From NCBI RefSeq assembly GCF_001431535.1, contig NZ_LDJK01000056.1:1-32914 (forward strand): a stretch of 32,914 nt of DNA, written 5' to 3'. The notes below the pieces were generated by a model, which was not told the origin of the DNA, made no database searches, and worked only from the letters and a program-made list of their open reading frames with translations. The translations under genes and the position numbers were made by a program. Position 1 is the stretch's first letter. Each line of letters starts with the position of its first letter. Shown here piece after piece: positions 1 through 8,800 of this stretch. Origin of the DNA: Stenotrophomonas chelatiphaga (GTDB lineage: Bacteria; Pseudomonadota; Gammaproteobacteria; Xanthomonadales; Xanthomonadaceae).

Positions 1-10
1 TGGAGAAGAG

Positions 11-202
11 AGCGGGGTAGCGCCGAGCCGTGCTCGGCGAGCGCAGCGGCAGGCAGAAGCGTGACGACCAACGGTCGTCACCCACCAGGAGCGCAGGCAG
101 ACGGCCAGCGGCCGTCACTACCGGAACGGAGCGGGGTAGCGCCGAGCCGTGCTCGGCGAGCGCAGCGGCAGGCAGAAGCAGACGGCCAGCGGCCGTCACT
201 AC
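11..202. repeat. Cluster of GTAG-type palindromic repeats (SMAG-like)
   Basis: The 50 bp at 11-60 recur exactly at 130-179. Each copy has GTAG (17-20; 136-139) followed by a 7-bp hairpin CGCCGAG/CTCGGCG (21-39; 140-158). A second type, a GACGGCC/GGCCGTC hairpin followed by CTAC (GTAG on the other strand), lies at 100-121 and 181-202. A third hairpin, GTGACGACC/GGTCGTCAC, is at 61-81. GTAG plus a short palindrome is the definition of SMAG REP-like elements in Stenotrophomonas. The cluster lies just past the 3' end of the DeoR gene on the minus strand. Its hairpins could protect or end that transcript. No gene is evident in 1-210. Confidence 0.8.
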
Positions 203-210
203 CGGGGGCG

Positions 211-993
211 TCAGGCCAGCTGCAGGTCCACGCCCAGGGCACGGCAGGCGTCGGCCACTTCGGCGGGCGCGCCGGTGTCGGTGATCAGCGCGTCCAGGCC
301 GGACACCGGGATGATCCGGTGCAGGCAGACCTTGCCGAACTTGGAGCTGTCGGTGATCGCCACCACCGCACGCGCGGCTTCCACCATCTTTCGGTTGAGC
401 ATCGCTTCGGGTTCGTAGTGCGTGGTGATGCCGCGCTCCAGGTCGAAGCCATCTACGCCCAGGAACAGCAGGTCCACGTGCAGCGCATCCAGCGCCTCCA
501 CCGTCAGCCCGCCGTAGAAGGCCATGTTCTTGCGGCGCAGCTCGCCGCCCAGCATCACCAGGTTGATCCGGGTCTTCGGGCTGAGCACGGTCAGCACGCC
601 GAAATCGTTGGTGACCACGGTCAGGTCGATGTCCGGGAGGGCCTCGGCCAGCTGCATCGAGGTGGTGCCCGAGTCGATGGCGATGGTGTCGCCCGGCTGC
701 ACCATCGCCGCCGCCCGCACGCCGATGCGGCGCTTTTCATCCAGGTAGGCAGTGCGCTTGGCTTCGTAATGGGGTTCTGCCGCTGGGGCCGGACCTACCG
801 CACCACTGTCGATGCCGCCGCCGTAGGCGCGCGCCATGACCCCGCGCTCGGAGAGATAGCGCAGGTCCTTGCGCACGGTCTGCAGGCTCACCCCGAACTG
901 CTGGGCGAGCGAAGACACCTGCACGCTGCCGTGCTGGCGGACCAGTTCACTGATCTGTTGACGGCGGTGGCTGGTGTCCCGGGTGGCGACCAT
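211..993 (-). CDS. DeoR/GlpR-family transcriptional regulator
   Basis: The product of 260 aa has the normal DeoR-family length and is a cytoplasmic sugar-metabolism repressor. Residues 10-62 form the N-terminal winged helix (QQFGVSLQTVRKDLRYL, then the family-typical GVMARAYGGG). Residues 80-235 form the DeoRC sensor domain, with an IDSGTT phosphate-binding-type loop near 107, VTNDFGVL near 127 and LGGELRRKN near 148. Family members usually release DNA when they bind a phosphorylated sugar or polyol. The ATG at 993 is chosen because AAAGGAG lies 8 nt upstream; an upstream extension exists but shows no domain. The gene is divergent from the TonB-dependent receptor, with TTTCGTT boxes between them, so it probably controls that receptor and itself. 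The ligand cannot be told from sequence. Confidence 0.9.
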   Translation of the reverse strand: MVATRDTSHRRQQISELVRQHGSVQVSSLAQQFGVSLQTVRKDLRYLSERGVMARAYGGGIDSGAVGPAPAAEPHYEAKRTAYLDEKRRIGVRAAAMVQPGDTIAIDSGTTSMQLAEALPDIDLTVVTNDFGVLTVLSPKTRINLVMLGGELRRKNMAFYGGLTVEALDALHVDLLFLGVDGFDLERGITTHYEPEAMLNRKMVEAARAVVAITDSSKFGKVCLHRIIPVSGLDALITDTGAPAEVADACRALGVDLQLA

Positions 994-1031
994 GCGCAAA
1001 GCTCCTTTCAAACGTTCCAGAGTATGGCGGT

Positions 1032-1088
1032 TTTCGTTACATTTCGCTATTGATGCAAAACGAAACCTCATATACGCTCGGTTTCGTT
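1032..1088. promoter_or_regulatory. Putative DeoR operator: four TTTCGTT-like boxes
   Basis: Direct copies lie at 1032-1038 (TTTCGTT), 1042-1048 (TTTCGCT) and 1082-1088 (TTTCGTT), with an inverted copy AACGAAA at 1059-1065. The direct copies start 10 and 40 bp apart, so they would sit on one face of the helix. Several DeoR-family repressors bind short T/C-rich direct repeats of this kind (AgaR-type CTTTC boxes). A possible receptor promoter, TTGATG (1050-1055) and TATACG (1071-1076) with a short 15-bp spacer, would be covered by the boxes. The assignment to the neighbouring DeoR protein is inference. Confidence 0.5.
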
Positions 1089-1151
1089 GCTTCACCAGCC
1101 AGGCCCCCACAGCCCGCCGTCCTATGCTTCATGCCTCAGGAGAGAGAGCCC

Positions 1152-3995
1152 GTGAACGCCGTCCGTCCGCACCGCCACTGTCTTTACCATGGAATCGCCC
1201 TTGCCCTGCTGCTGCCCGCCACCGCGTGGTCGCAGCAGGCCACCGCAACCGCCCCCGCCAGCACCGCGGTCGGGCAGGCTGCCGCTGCGGCCGACGACGA
1301 CCCGATCGACCTGCAGACCGTCCAGGTCAGCGGCGTGCGCGCGGCATTGGCGCGCTCCACCGAGCTCAAGCGCGATGCGTCCACCGTGCAGGACTCGATC
1401 AGCGCGCTGGAGCTGGGCCGGTTCCCGGATGACAACGTGGCCGATTCACTCAGCCACATCACCGGCGTGTCGATCACCCGCACCGCCGGCGGCGAAGGCC
1501 AGAAAGTCAGCGTGCGCGGGCTGGGCCCGGAGTACACCCTGACCACGTTCAACAACCGCATCCTGGCCACCGATGGCGCCGGTCGCGATTTCGCCTACGA
1601 CGTGCTGCCTTCCGATGTGATCAGCGGTGCCGACGTGGTCAAGGGCGCCCAGGCCGCGTTGACCGAAGGCGCGATCGGCGGCCTGATCAACCTGCGTTCG
1701 GCCAGCCCGTTCGACAACAAGGGCCAGCACGCCATCGTGCGTGCCGAGGGCGACCACAACCAGATGTCCGAGTTGAACGGCCGCAAGTTCTCCGCGACCT
1801 ACAGCAACACCTTCGCCGATGACACCATGGGCCTGCTGATCGGCGCGGTGTACGCCGAGCGCAAGGACCGCACCGATATCGCCGGCAACGATGGCGGCTG
1901 GACCCGCAACCCGGACCCGAACGACGCCAGCTGGGGCGGCAATGCCTGGGGCGGCAACATCGATCCCAACGGCAACGGCGAACTGGACCCTGAAGAATAC
2001 GGGCTGATCGCACCGGGCCAGTTCCGGGTCGGTACGGTGCAGGAAGACAAGAAGCGCAAGGCGTTTTCCGGCAAGTTCGAATGGCGGCCCAACGATGACG
2101 TGCGGATCGTGGTGGACGGCCTGAAGACCCGGCTGGATTCGCCGCAGGTGTCCTACCAGCAGTCGTTCTATCCGCTGTTCGCGCCGGGCCGCTGGTCGGA
2201 CATCAACGTGCAGAACGGCATCGTCACCGGCTTCACCATGGACAACCCGGATCCGGAGCAGCGGATGAACCCGGAGCTGCTCAACCAGACCGAACACCGC
2301 GTGGTGGACACCGACCTGTTCGGCATCAACGGCAGCTGGAAGGTCAATGACAGCCTGACCATGACCGGCGATGTGTACCGCTCCACCTCCGAGCGCAAGT
2401 CCGGCGGCCAGGACACCTACGTGGTGCTGCGCATGAACCAGCCCAACGTGACCCGCATCGACCTGGCCCGTGACGCGGTGCCGAACGTGACCACCACCTT
2501 CGACGACGGTCGCGACCTGTCTGCCGGCCTGGCCAACGGCCAGTTCAACGACAGCGACTTCAACACGCACTACATGGAACTGCGCGGCGACAACATCAAG
2601 GATGAAATCACCGGCGGCACCGTCGCCGGCAAGCTGTACGTGGGCGAGTGGGGCATCGACAGCCTGAACTTCGGCATGACCCGCACCGAACGCAGCAAGC
2701 GCCGCGACCTGGTCAACAACACCCTCAACGGCGGTGCGGACTACTACTCGGTGGACAACGCGATCAACGTCGCCGACCTCGGCGGTGGCGTGCTCGATCG
2801 CACCCTGTCGCTGCCGAACTTCATGAACAAGGTCGGCTCCCGTTTCCCGCGCAGCTTCCTGGGCTTTGACGTGCCGAATTACCTGCGCAGCCTGGAGGCC
2901 TACAACGGCAACCCGCGCCCGGATGGCACGGTCTACGATTTCGCCAACGCCGCCCCGCAGTGGAATCCGCTGGAAAGCTACCGGGTGGAGGAGAAGACCA
3001 ACGCGTTCTACGTGCAGGCCGACCTGTCCGGCGATCGCTGGAGCGCGGACGTGGGCGTGCGCGTGGTCAGCACCCAGACGCGCGCCGAAGCCTGGGATGC
3101 CAAGATCATCAGCATCACCGAGAACGGCGCCTTCAACTACACCGCACGCTATGCCGATCCGACCCCGGTGCAGCAGGACGGCAGCTACCGCTACATCCTG
3201 CCCTCGGGCAACTTCACCTGGCGCTTCACCGATGAGCTGCTGCTGCGGCTGGGCGCGGCCAAGACCATGGCGCGCCCGCCGGTGGACAAGCTGGCCCCGA
3301 CCAACACCACCGCCAGCGTGTCCTGGGGTGAGTTCACCCAGATCTACGGTGGCAACGTCGACCTCAAGCCGTATACCGCCAAGCAGGGCGACGTGTCGCT
3401 GGAGTGGTACTTCGCCGACCAGTCGATCGCCAACATGGCGGTGTTCTACAAGCGCATCTCCAACCAGATCACCACCAGCTGGGAGCCGGGACAGGACATC
3501 GGCGTGCCGGGTTACCTGTTCAACGTGATGCGCCCGATCAACGGCGACTACGCCAAGGTGCACGGCCTGGAAGCCGGCCTGCAGCACTTCTGGGAGAACG
3601 GACTGGGCTTCCGCGCCCAGTACACCCGCAACTGGTCCAAGAGCTTCGTGGAGGGCGAAGAACGTCCGCTGGAAGGCATCGCCCCGTCGGTCTATTCGCT
3701 GGGCCTGATGTATGAAAAGGGCCCGTGGTCGATCAGCACCACCGCCGACTACAGCGATGGTTTCGTGACCGCCACCAACGTGCTCGGTGCCGGCTACAAC
3801 GAACAGGCCGATGAGATCACCTGGCTCACCGCCAGCATCTCCTACGAGATCAACGACATGTTCAGCGTCAGCCTGCAGGGCCAGAACCTGCTGGACGAAG
3901 CGCAGACCTACAGCATCAACGGCAACCCGCTGCTGTCCCAGGGCTATTACCGCTACGGCCGTTCGTTCACGCTCGGCTTCAGCGCACGCTTCTGA
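1152..3995 (+). CDS. TonB-dependent outer-membrane receptor (Xanthomonas/Caulobacter type)
   Basis: This 947-aa outer-membrane active transporter has a signal peptide ending near AWSQ (about residue 28). A TVQVSG segment near residue 56 may serve as the TonB box. A plug domain follows from about residue 75 (DNVADSLSHITGVSI, then VRGLGPEYTL), and then a long 22-strand-type barrel that closes on the terminal phenylalanine (LGFSARF), the usual BAM signal. I chose the GTG at 1152 because AGGAGAG lies 7 nt upstream; the in-frame ATG at 1131 has no ribosome-binding site. The receptor is divergent from the DeoR regulator and is followed after about 100 bp by a secreted phosphoesterase. This suggests import of a phosphorylated or phosphate-ester-linked nutrient. 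The substrate is unknown. Confidence 0.9.
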   Translation: MNAVRPHRHCLYHGIALALLLPATAWSQQATATAPASTAVGQAAAAADDDPIDLQTVQVSGVRAALARSTELKRDASTVQDSISALELGRFPDDNVADSLSHITGVSITRTAGGEGQKVSVRGLGPEYTLTTFNNRILATDGAGRDFAYDVLPSDVISGADVVKGAQAALTEGAIGGLINLRSASPFDNKGQHAIVRAEGDHNQMSELNGRKFSATYSNTFADDTMGLLIGAVYAERKDRTDIAGNDGGWTRNPDPNDASWGGNAWGGNIDPNGNGELDPEEYGLIAPGQFRVGTVQEDKKRKAFSGKFEWRPNDDVRIVVDGLKTRLDSPQVSYQQSFYPLFAPGRWSDINVQNGIVTGFTMDNPDPEQRMNPELLNQTEHRVVDTDLFGINGSWKVNDSLTMTGDVYRSTSERKSGGQDTYVVLRMNQPNVTRIDLARDAVPNVTTTFDDGRDLSAGLANGQFNDSDFNTHYMELRGDNIKDEITGGTVAGKLYVGEWGIDSLNFGMTRTERSKRRDLVNNTLNGGADYYSVDNAINVADLGGGVLDRTLSLPNFMNKVGSRFPRSFLGFDVPNYLRSLEAYNGNPRPDGTVYDFANAAPQWNPLESYRVEEKTNAFYVQADLSGDRWSADVGVRVVSTQTRAEAWDAKIISITENGAFNYTARYADPTPVQQDGSYRYILPSGNFTWRFTDELLLRLGAAKTMARPPVDKLAPTNTTASVSWGEFTQIYGGNVDLKPYTAKQGDVSLEWYFADQSIANMAVFYKRISNQITTSWEPGQDIGVPGYLFNVMRPINGDYAKVHGLEAGLQHFWENGLGFRAQYTRNWSKSFVEGEERPLEGIAPSVYSLGLMYEKGPWSISTTADYSDGFVTATNVLGAGYNEQADEITWLTASISYEINDMFSVSLQGQNLLDEAQTYSINGNPLLSQGYYRYGRSFTLGFSARF

Positions 3996-4000
3996 TGCAT

Positions 4001-4032
4001 CACACGTGCCGGCCTGCTGGCCGGCACGTGTG
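4001..4032 (+). terminator. Strong hairpin after the receptor gene
   Basis: A perfect 14-bp stem, CACACGTGCCGGCC/GGCCGGCACGTGTG, with a 4-nt loop begins 5 nt after the receptor stop codon. No T-run follows, so it may be a weak terminator, a processing or stabilising hairpin, or an attenuator that lowers phosphoesterase expression relative to the receptor. Confidence 0.5.
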
Positions 4033-4103
4033 CGGCCCGGCGCTGGCCAGATGGTCATCATCGGCCATTACACTATCCCGTCTTTGCCACGGGGCCCCCG
4101 ATC

Positions 4104-5696
4104 ATGAAACTGCATGCCGCAGGGCTGTTGTGCCTGCTTCTCACCAGTGCCCCCGCATGGGCCGACGCGGTCACCGTCAGCGGACGGGTCTACCAGGAAC
4201 GTGACGGCAAGCCCGGTCGCGGGCCCACCGATCCCGGCATGGGCGGGGTGCAGGTGTCCAACGGCCGCAGCATCGTGCGCACCAGTGCCGACGGCAGCTA
4301 TCGCCTGCCGGTCCAGTCCGGGTCTACGGTGTTCATCGTCAAGCCCGACGGCTACCGCATTCCGGCCGGCGCCGATGGATTGCCCGCATTCTGGCGCCAC
4401 TACGCACCGCAGGGTTCCCCGTCGTTGAAGTATCGCGGGATCGCGCCGACCACCACGCCGGCCACGGCCTACGATTTCGCGCTGGCGCCGGAAAAGCACG
4501 ACAACCGTCGCGGCTTCCAGATGCTGGTGTTCACTGATCCGCAGACGGCCACGCGGGGCGACATCGGTTATTACGAGCAGTCCATCGTCGGCCCCCTGGT
4601 GGGAAAGACCAAAGCGCGCCTGGGCACCACGCTGGGCGACATCGTCAATGACGATCTGTCGCTGTATCCGGACATCAACAGGGTGACCACCCAGCTCGGC
4701 GTTCCGTGGTTCCACGTGCCGGGCAACCACGACCTGGATTTCGATGCCGGCAGCGACGCGCACGCGTTGGACAGCTGGCGTGCGGTGTACGGACCGGACA
4801 CCTATGCGGTCGAAGAGGGCGGGGCCAGCTTCCTGTTCCTGGATGACGTGGTGTACGACCCGGCCGCGCGGCCGACGTATGTCGGCGGCCTGCGCGAGGA
4901 CCAGTTCGCTTTCCTGGCGCAGTACCTGAAGGGCCTGCCGCATGACCGCCTGCTGGTGCTCGGGATGCATATCCCGCTGTTCGATGCCGCGCCGGGTCGC
5001 GAAACCTTCCGCCATGCCGACCGCCAGCGCCTGTTCGAGATGCTCAAGCCCTTCAGCAACGTGCTGGTGCTGAGCGGCCACAGCCATACCCAGCAGCACT
5101 ACTACCATGGCGCGGCCGAAGGCTGGCAGGGCGACAAGCCGCTGCACGAGTACAACGTCGGCGCCAACTGCGGTGCGTTCTGGTCCGGGGTCAAGGATCG
5201 CCATGGCGTGCCGGACAGCACCATGAGTGATGGCACGCCCAAGGGCTATGCGCTGCTGGACGTGGCCGGCAACGGGACCTACCGCCTGCAGTACCGCGTG
5301 GCCGGTGCAGCGGACAGCGAGCAGATCGGCCTGCATGCACCGAAGGTGCTGCGCCAGGGCGCGTACCCGGCGTGGGGCGTGTTCGCCAACGTGTACATGG
5401 GCGAGGATGCCACGCGCGTGGAGTTCCGCATCGACGGCGGCGCGTGGCGGCCGATGAAGCAGGTACGCCAGGGCGATCCGCGGCTGCTGGCGGAGAACGT
5501 GGCCGACGACCTGGCCCCGGCGCTGCGGGGGTATGACCGTTCGCCGGAAGCCACCCCGTCGCCGCACCTGTGGCGCGGCGCACTGGCCACCGACCTGGCC
5601 GTGGGCGAGCACAAGGTGGACGTGCGCGCGACCCAGCCGGATGGTTCGGTCTACACCGCCAGCACGCGCTACGCGTTGCAGGCGGCCCAGCCCTGA
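4104..5696 (+). CDS. Secreted calcineurin-like metallophosphoesterase
   Basis: The 530-aa product has a clear signal peptide (MKLHAAGLLCLLLTSAPAWA, cleaved at about residue 20), so it acts in the periplasm or outside. Residues 22-85 look like the Ig-like N-terminal domain (MetallophosN type; GRVYQERDGKPGRG). The catalytic domain shows the metallophosphoesterase series: DPQ at 145-147, GDIVNDD at 178-184, GNHD at 207-210, H289 in GMHIP, and GHSH at 325-328. The first motif has DxQ in place of the commoner DxH, which I believe is usual in this subfamily. The remainder fits a MetallophosC domain. It should hydrolyse phosphomonoesters or diesters with two bound metals. Its place behind a TonB-dependent receptor suggests it processes what the receptor takes in. 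The substrate is not assignable. Confidence 0.88.
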   Translation: MKLHAAGLLCLLLTSAPAWADAVTVSGRVYQERDGKPGRGPTDPGMGGVQVSNGRSIVRTSADGSYRLPVQSGSTVFIVKPDGYRIPAGADGLPAFWRHYAPQGSPSLKYRGIAPTTTPATAYDFALAPEKHDNRRGFQMLVFTDPQTATRGDIGYYEQSIVGPLVGKTKARLGTTLGDIVNDDLSLYPDINRVTTQLGVPWFHVPGNHDLDFDAGSDAHALDSWRAVYGPDTYAVEEGGASFLFLDDVVYDPAARPTYVGGLREDQFAFLAQYLKGLPHDRLLVLGMHIPLFDAAPGRETFRHADRQRLFEMLKPFSNVLVLSGHSHTQQHYYHGAAEGWQGDKPLHEYNVGANCGAFWSGVKDRHGVPDSTMSDGTPKGYALLDVAGNGTYRLQYRVAGAADSEQIGLHAPKVLRQGAYPAWGVFANVYMGEDATRVEFRIDGGAWRPMKQVRQGDPRLLAENVADDLAPALRGYDRSPEATPSPHLWRGALATDLAVGEHKVDVRATQPDGSVYTASTRYALQAAQP

Positions 5697-5703
5697 GGCA
5701 TTC

Positions 5704-5763
5704 CGCCGCGCATGGCGCGGCGCTACCGGGGCGCCGGCCGGTAGCGCCGGCCCATGGCCGGCG
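5704..5763. repeat. Head-to-head pair of SMAG-like palindromes
   Basis: CGCCGCG/CGCGGCG (5704-5722) is followed by CTAC (5723-5726). Then GTAG (5741-5744) leads into CGCCGGCC/GGCCGGCG (5745-5763) and GAGCGCAGCGG. The pair is inverted and sits just past the phosphoesterase stop codon, between two convergent genes, a usual place for REP dimers. Confidence 0.75.
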
Positions 5764-5780
5764 AGCGCAGCGGACAGTGG

Positions 5781-5819
5781 AAAAAAAAACGGCAGCCACC
5801 CATCAAGGCGCGGCTGCCG
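5781..5819 (-). terminator. Intrinsic terminator of the second TonB receptor gene
   Basis: Read on the minus strand, an 8-bp stem CGGCAGCC/GGCTGCCG with a 14-nt loop is followed by nine T (A9 at 5781-5789 on +). It lies about 40 bp past the minus-strand receptor's stop codon and has the classical stem plus U-tract form. Confidence 0.75.
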
Positions 5820-5832
5820 CGGAGAGAACCGA

Positions 5833-5855
5833 CCCCGCCGCGAGGCGGGGTTTTT
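5833..5855 (+). terminator. Intrinsic terminator for the phosphoesterase transcript
   Basis: CCCCGCC-GCGA-GGCGGGG is followed by TTTTT (5851-5855) on the plus strand, ending a few bases before the convergent receptor's stop codon. With the minus-strand terminator at 5781-5819 it separates two convergent transcripts. Confidence 0.75.
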
Positions 5856-5859
5856 CAGA

Positions 5860-8800
5860 TCAGAACTTGTAGTTCAGGCCGAAGTACAACTGGCGGCCGC
5901 TGTAGATGTTGGAGATCAGGCGGGCCTTGGTGTCGCCACCCAGGTGCGTGCGCTGTTCGGACTTGGTGGCATTGAGCACCGAAGCGGTCAGGGTCAGCGC
6001 CTCGGTCAGGTTGTAGGCCGCATTGAGGTCCAGCTGGTCGTAGGGCTCGGTGAACACGGTCATGCCGTTGTTGAGCCCGCCGACCACTTCGCCACGACGG
6101 TTGTAGGAAGCGCGCGCGAGGAACTTGTCGTTCTCGTAGAACAGGGTCACGTTGGCCTGGTTCTTCGCACTGCCGACCAGCGGCGAGGCACCGATGTTTT
6201 CCCCATCCAGCACGATCGAGGCCAGGTTGGTGTCGTTGTAGGTGTAGTTGGCCTGCACGCCGAAGCCCATGTCGAAGGTGTACTGGCCATACAGCTCCAC
6301 ACCCTGCGACACGCCATCGCGGCCGTTGGCTTCGGTGGAATAGTTCTGCACCGTGACCATCTCACCGCCCACGTCCATCTGCTGGTCGGTCACCACCGGC
6401 ACGGTGAAGTTGTCCACGTCCTTGCGGAACAGGGCCACGCCGGCCACGGCGCCCGGCTTGAAGTAGTACTCCAGGCCCAGGTCGTACTGCAGCGCCTCGA
6501 ACGGTTCCAGCTGCTTGTTGCTGCCCGAACCGTACCAGCCCGGGGTGGTGGTGCCACCGGCGACGCGACGGTCGTTGCTGTATTCCTCGCTGATGTACTC
6601 CAGGCCGCCCGGGTAGGCGATGCTGGTGTAACCCGGACGTGCGATCACCTTGGACGCCGCACCGCGCAGCACCAGGTTTTCAGTGATGTCCCAGGCGATG
6701 TTGAAGCTGGGCAGGACGTCGGTGTAGGTCTTGCTCAGGCTGGACTGTTCATAGGTCTTCTCGCGCACGTCGCGGCGCACGAAACCGGATTCGCAGACCG
6801 TGCCGGCTGGCGGCGTGCCGGTCGGGCAGGCCAGCGGATTGCCATCGGCACCGTCGACGAAGTAATCCATGAAGCGTTCGACCGAATCACTCGACGAAGC
6901 CATCTGCTTGGTCTGCACCAGGCGCACGCCCAGGTTGCCGCGGACGCGTTCGGTGCGGAAGTTGGCCTGGAAGTAGGTCGAGTAGATCTTCTCGTTGACG
7001 TCGTAGACGAAGTCCGGTTCGATCCGCTTCTGCATGCCGCCATAGCGTTCGTTGAGGTAGGCCAGGTAAGCCGGGAAGTTGATGCCCGGCATCACGTTGG
7101 CATTGAAGCCGCCGGCGATGTCATCGATCGGGTTGGACAGGAAGAAGCCCGGCTGTGCGACGCTCTTTTCCGGGTCGGCACAGTTGCCGGCCTGGTAGCG
7201 GGCCTCGTAGTCGTTCGGATCAGCGCCCTGGCAGGCCCAGTAGGTGTTGCCGGTGTTGCGATGGACCTTGCCGTCGCGGTACTTCACACCGAACTGGAAC
7301 GAATCGATGAAGCCGCTTTCGAACAGGCGGGTGAAGTCGGCCTGGAAGTAGTTCTGTTCGATGCTGGTTTCGCGCCACGACGAATCGGTCGAGCCGGTGT
7401 CGATCTCGGCGATGCCGGCCATCAACTGGTCCTGCAGGTCCGGCGAGAACGTGGCCGACGGGGTGCCGGTCAGGTCATACGCGCTGTAGCTGTTGCCGGA
7501 CTGCCACACGCCATCGACCTGGCGGCGCGGCTTGGCCGACATGCGGAAGTTGATCGACGGTCCGCCTTCGGACCAGGTGCGGCCGCCCTTGAAGGTCACC
7601 TTGGACAGTGGGCTGATTTCCCAGTCCACGGTCAGGTCGCCGGTCTGCGACAGCGCCTTTTCGCGGCTGTAGGCACCACTCAGCTGCGGGGTGGGGATGG
7701 TGCAGTCATCCGGACCCCAGCCACCCGGCGCCATGCCGGCGGCGGCGGCCTGTGCTTCGCTGCAGTAGTACGCCTTGCCCGCCAGCTTCTCGAACTGCGC
7801 GCCGGTGACGATGCTGCCGCTGGAATCAAAGTCCATGCCATTGAGCAGGCGTCCGCCGGCCCAGTTGCCGTCGCCGTTGTAGCGGGCGATGTTCCACTCC
7901 GGGATCTTGGCCTGGTTCAGCGTGTAATCGCCGGACAGCTCGAAGCGGAAGTAGTTGGCGGTGACGGTCAGGTTGTCGACCGGCTTGAACTGGAAGGTGA
8001 ACTGGCCGCCGGTGCGCTCGCGCTCTTCTTCGCGCACGCCGAAGTTGACCGAGGTCGGCATGAAGAATTCGCTGTAGTTGCCACCGGTCTGGTTGTTGAA
8101 GCCGGACTCGCCCCACCAGTAGTGGATGCCATCCTGCGGCAGCGTATTGCCGTAGGCATCCTTGGCCTGGGTGCCGGCGCCGTACCACTGGTAGTCATCG
8201 ACAGTGACTTCCATGCTGCGGTTGGTGCGCTTCTGCTTGGTCGCTCCGATCAGCACGCCGAAGCGCTCGTCCTTGCTGTGCCAGGCGTACATCGCCGACA
8301 GGTTCGGGTCCACGCTGTCGCTGGTATCGGAGGTGACGCCTTCGATGTTGACGAAACCGGAATTGGCTTCCATCTCCAGCGGACGGCGGGTATGCAGGAT
8401 CACCGTGCCGCCGATGCCGCCTTCGTCGATGCGCGCTTCGGGTGACTTGAACAGCTCCGCGCTCTCCAGCATGTTCGACGGCAGCAGGGTGTAGTTGAAC
8501 GAACGCGAGGCCTCGTTGTTGGTTTCCGAGGTGGCAATGTAGTTGCCGTTCAACTGGGTCAGGGTCAGGTCGGCATCCAGGCCGCGCACGCTGACATTCT
8601 TGCCTTCGCCGCCATCACGGGTGATGACCACGCCGGGTACGCGCTGCAGGGCATCGGCGACATTCTTGTCGGGGAACTTGCCGACGTCTTCTGCGGTGAT
8701 GACTTCGACCACGGCATTGGCGTCACGCTTCTGCTGCAGGCTCTTTTCGATGGCGTAGCGGTAGCCGGTGACATTGACGCTGTCCAGCGTGGTGGCGCTG

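Noticed and set aside
11..202. CRISPR-like array
   Set aside because: Repeats are few, irregularly spaced and carry GTAG termini; no spacer regularity and no cas gene nearby.
61..1053. Long plus-strand open frame opposite the DeoR gene
   Set aside because: It is rich in Arg, His, Gln and Ala with no domain, and lies antisense to a clear DeoR protein; a high-GC shadow frame.
1446..4061. 871-codon minus-strand open frame opposite the first TonB receptor
   Set aside because: Low-complexity Val/Gly/His-rich translation without motifs; the receptor on the other strand has full family features.
5781..5789. A9 tract as a phase-variation or frameshift site
   Set aside because: It is non-coding and forms the U-tract of the minus-strand terminator.
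5533..8445. 970-codon plus-strand open frame opposite the second TonB receptor
   Set aside because: Antisense shadow of the receptor, with no recognisable domain and beginning inside the phosphoesterase gene.
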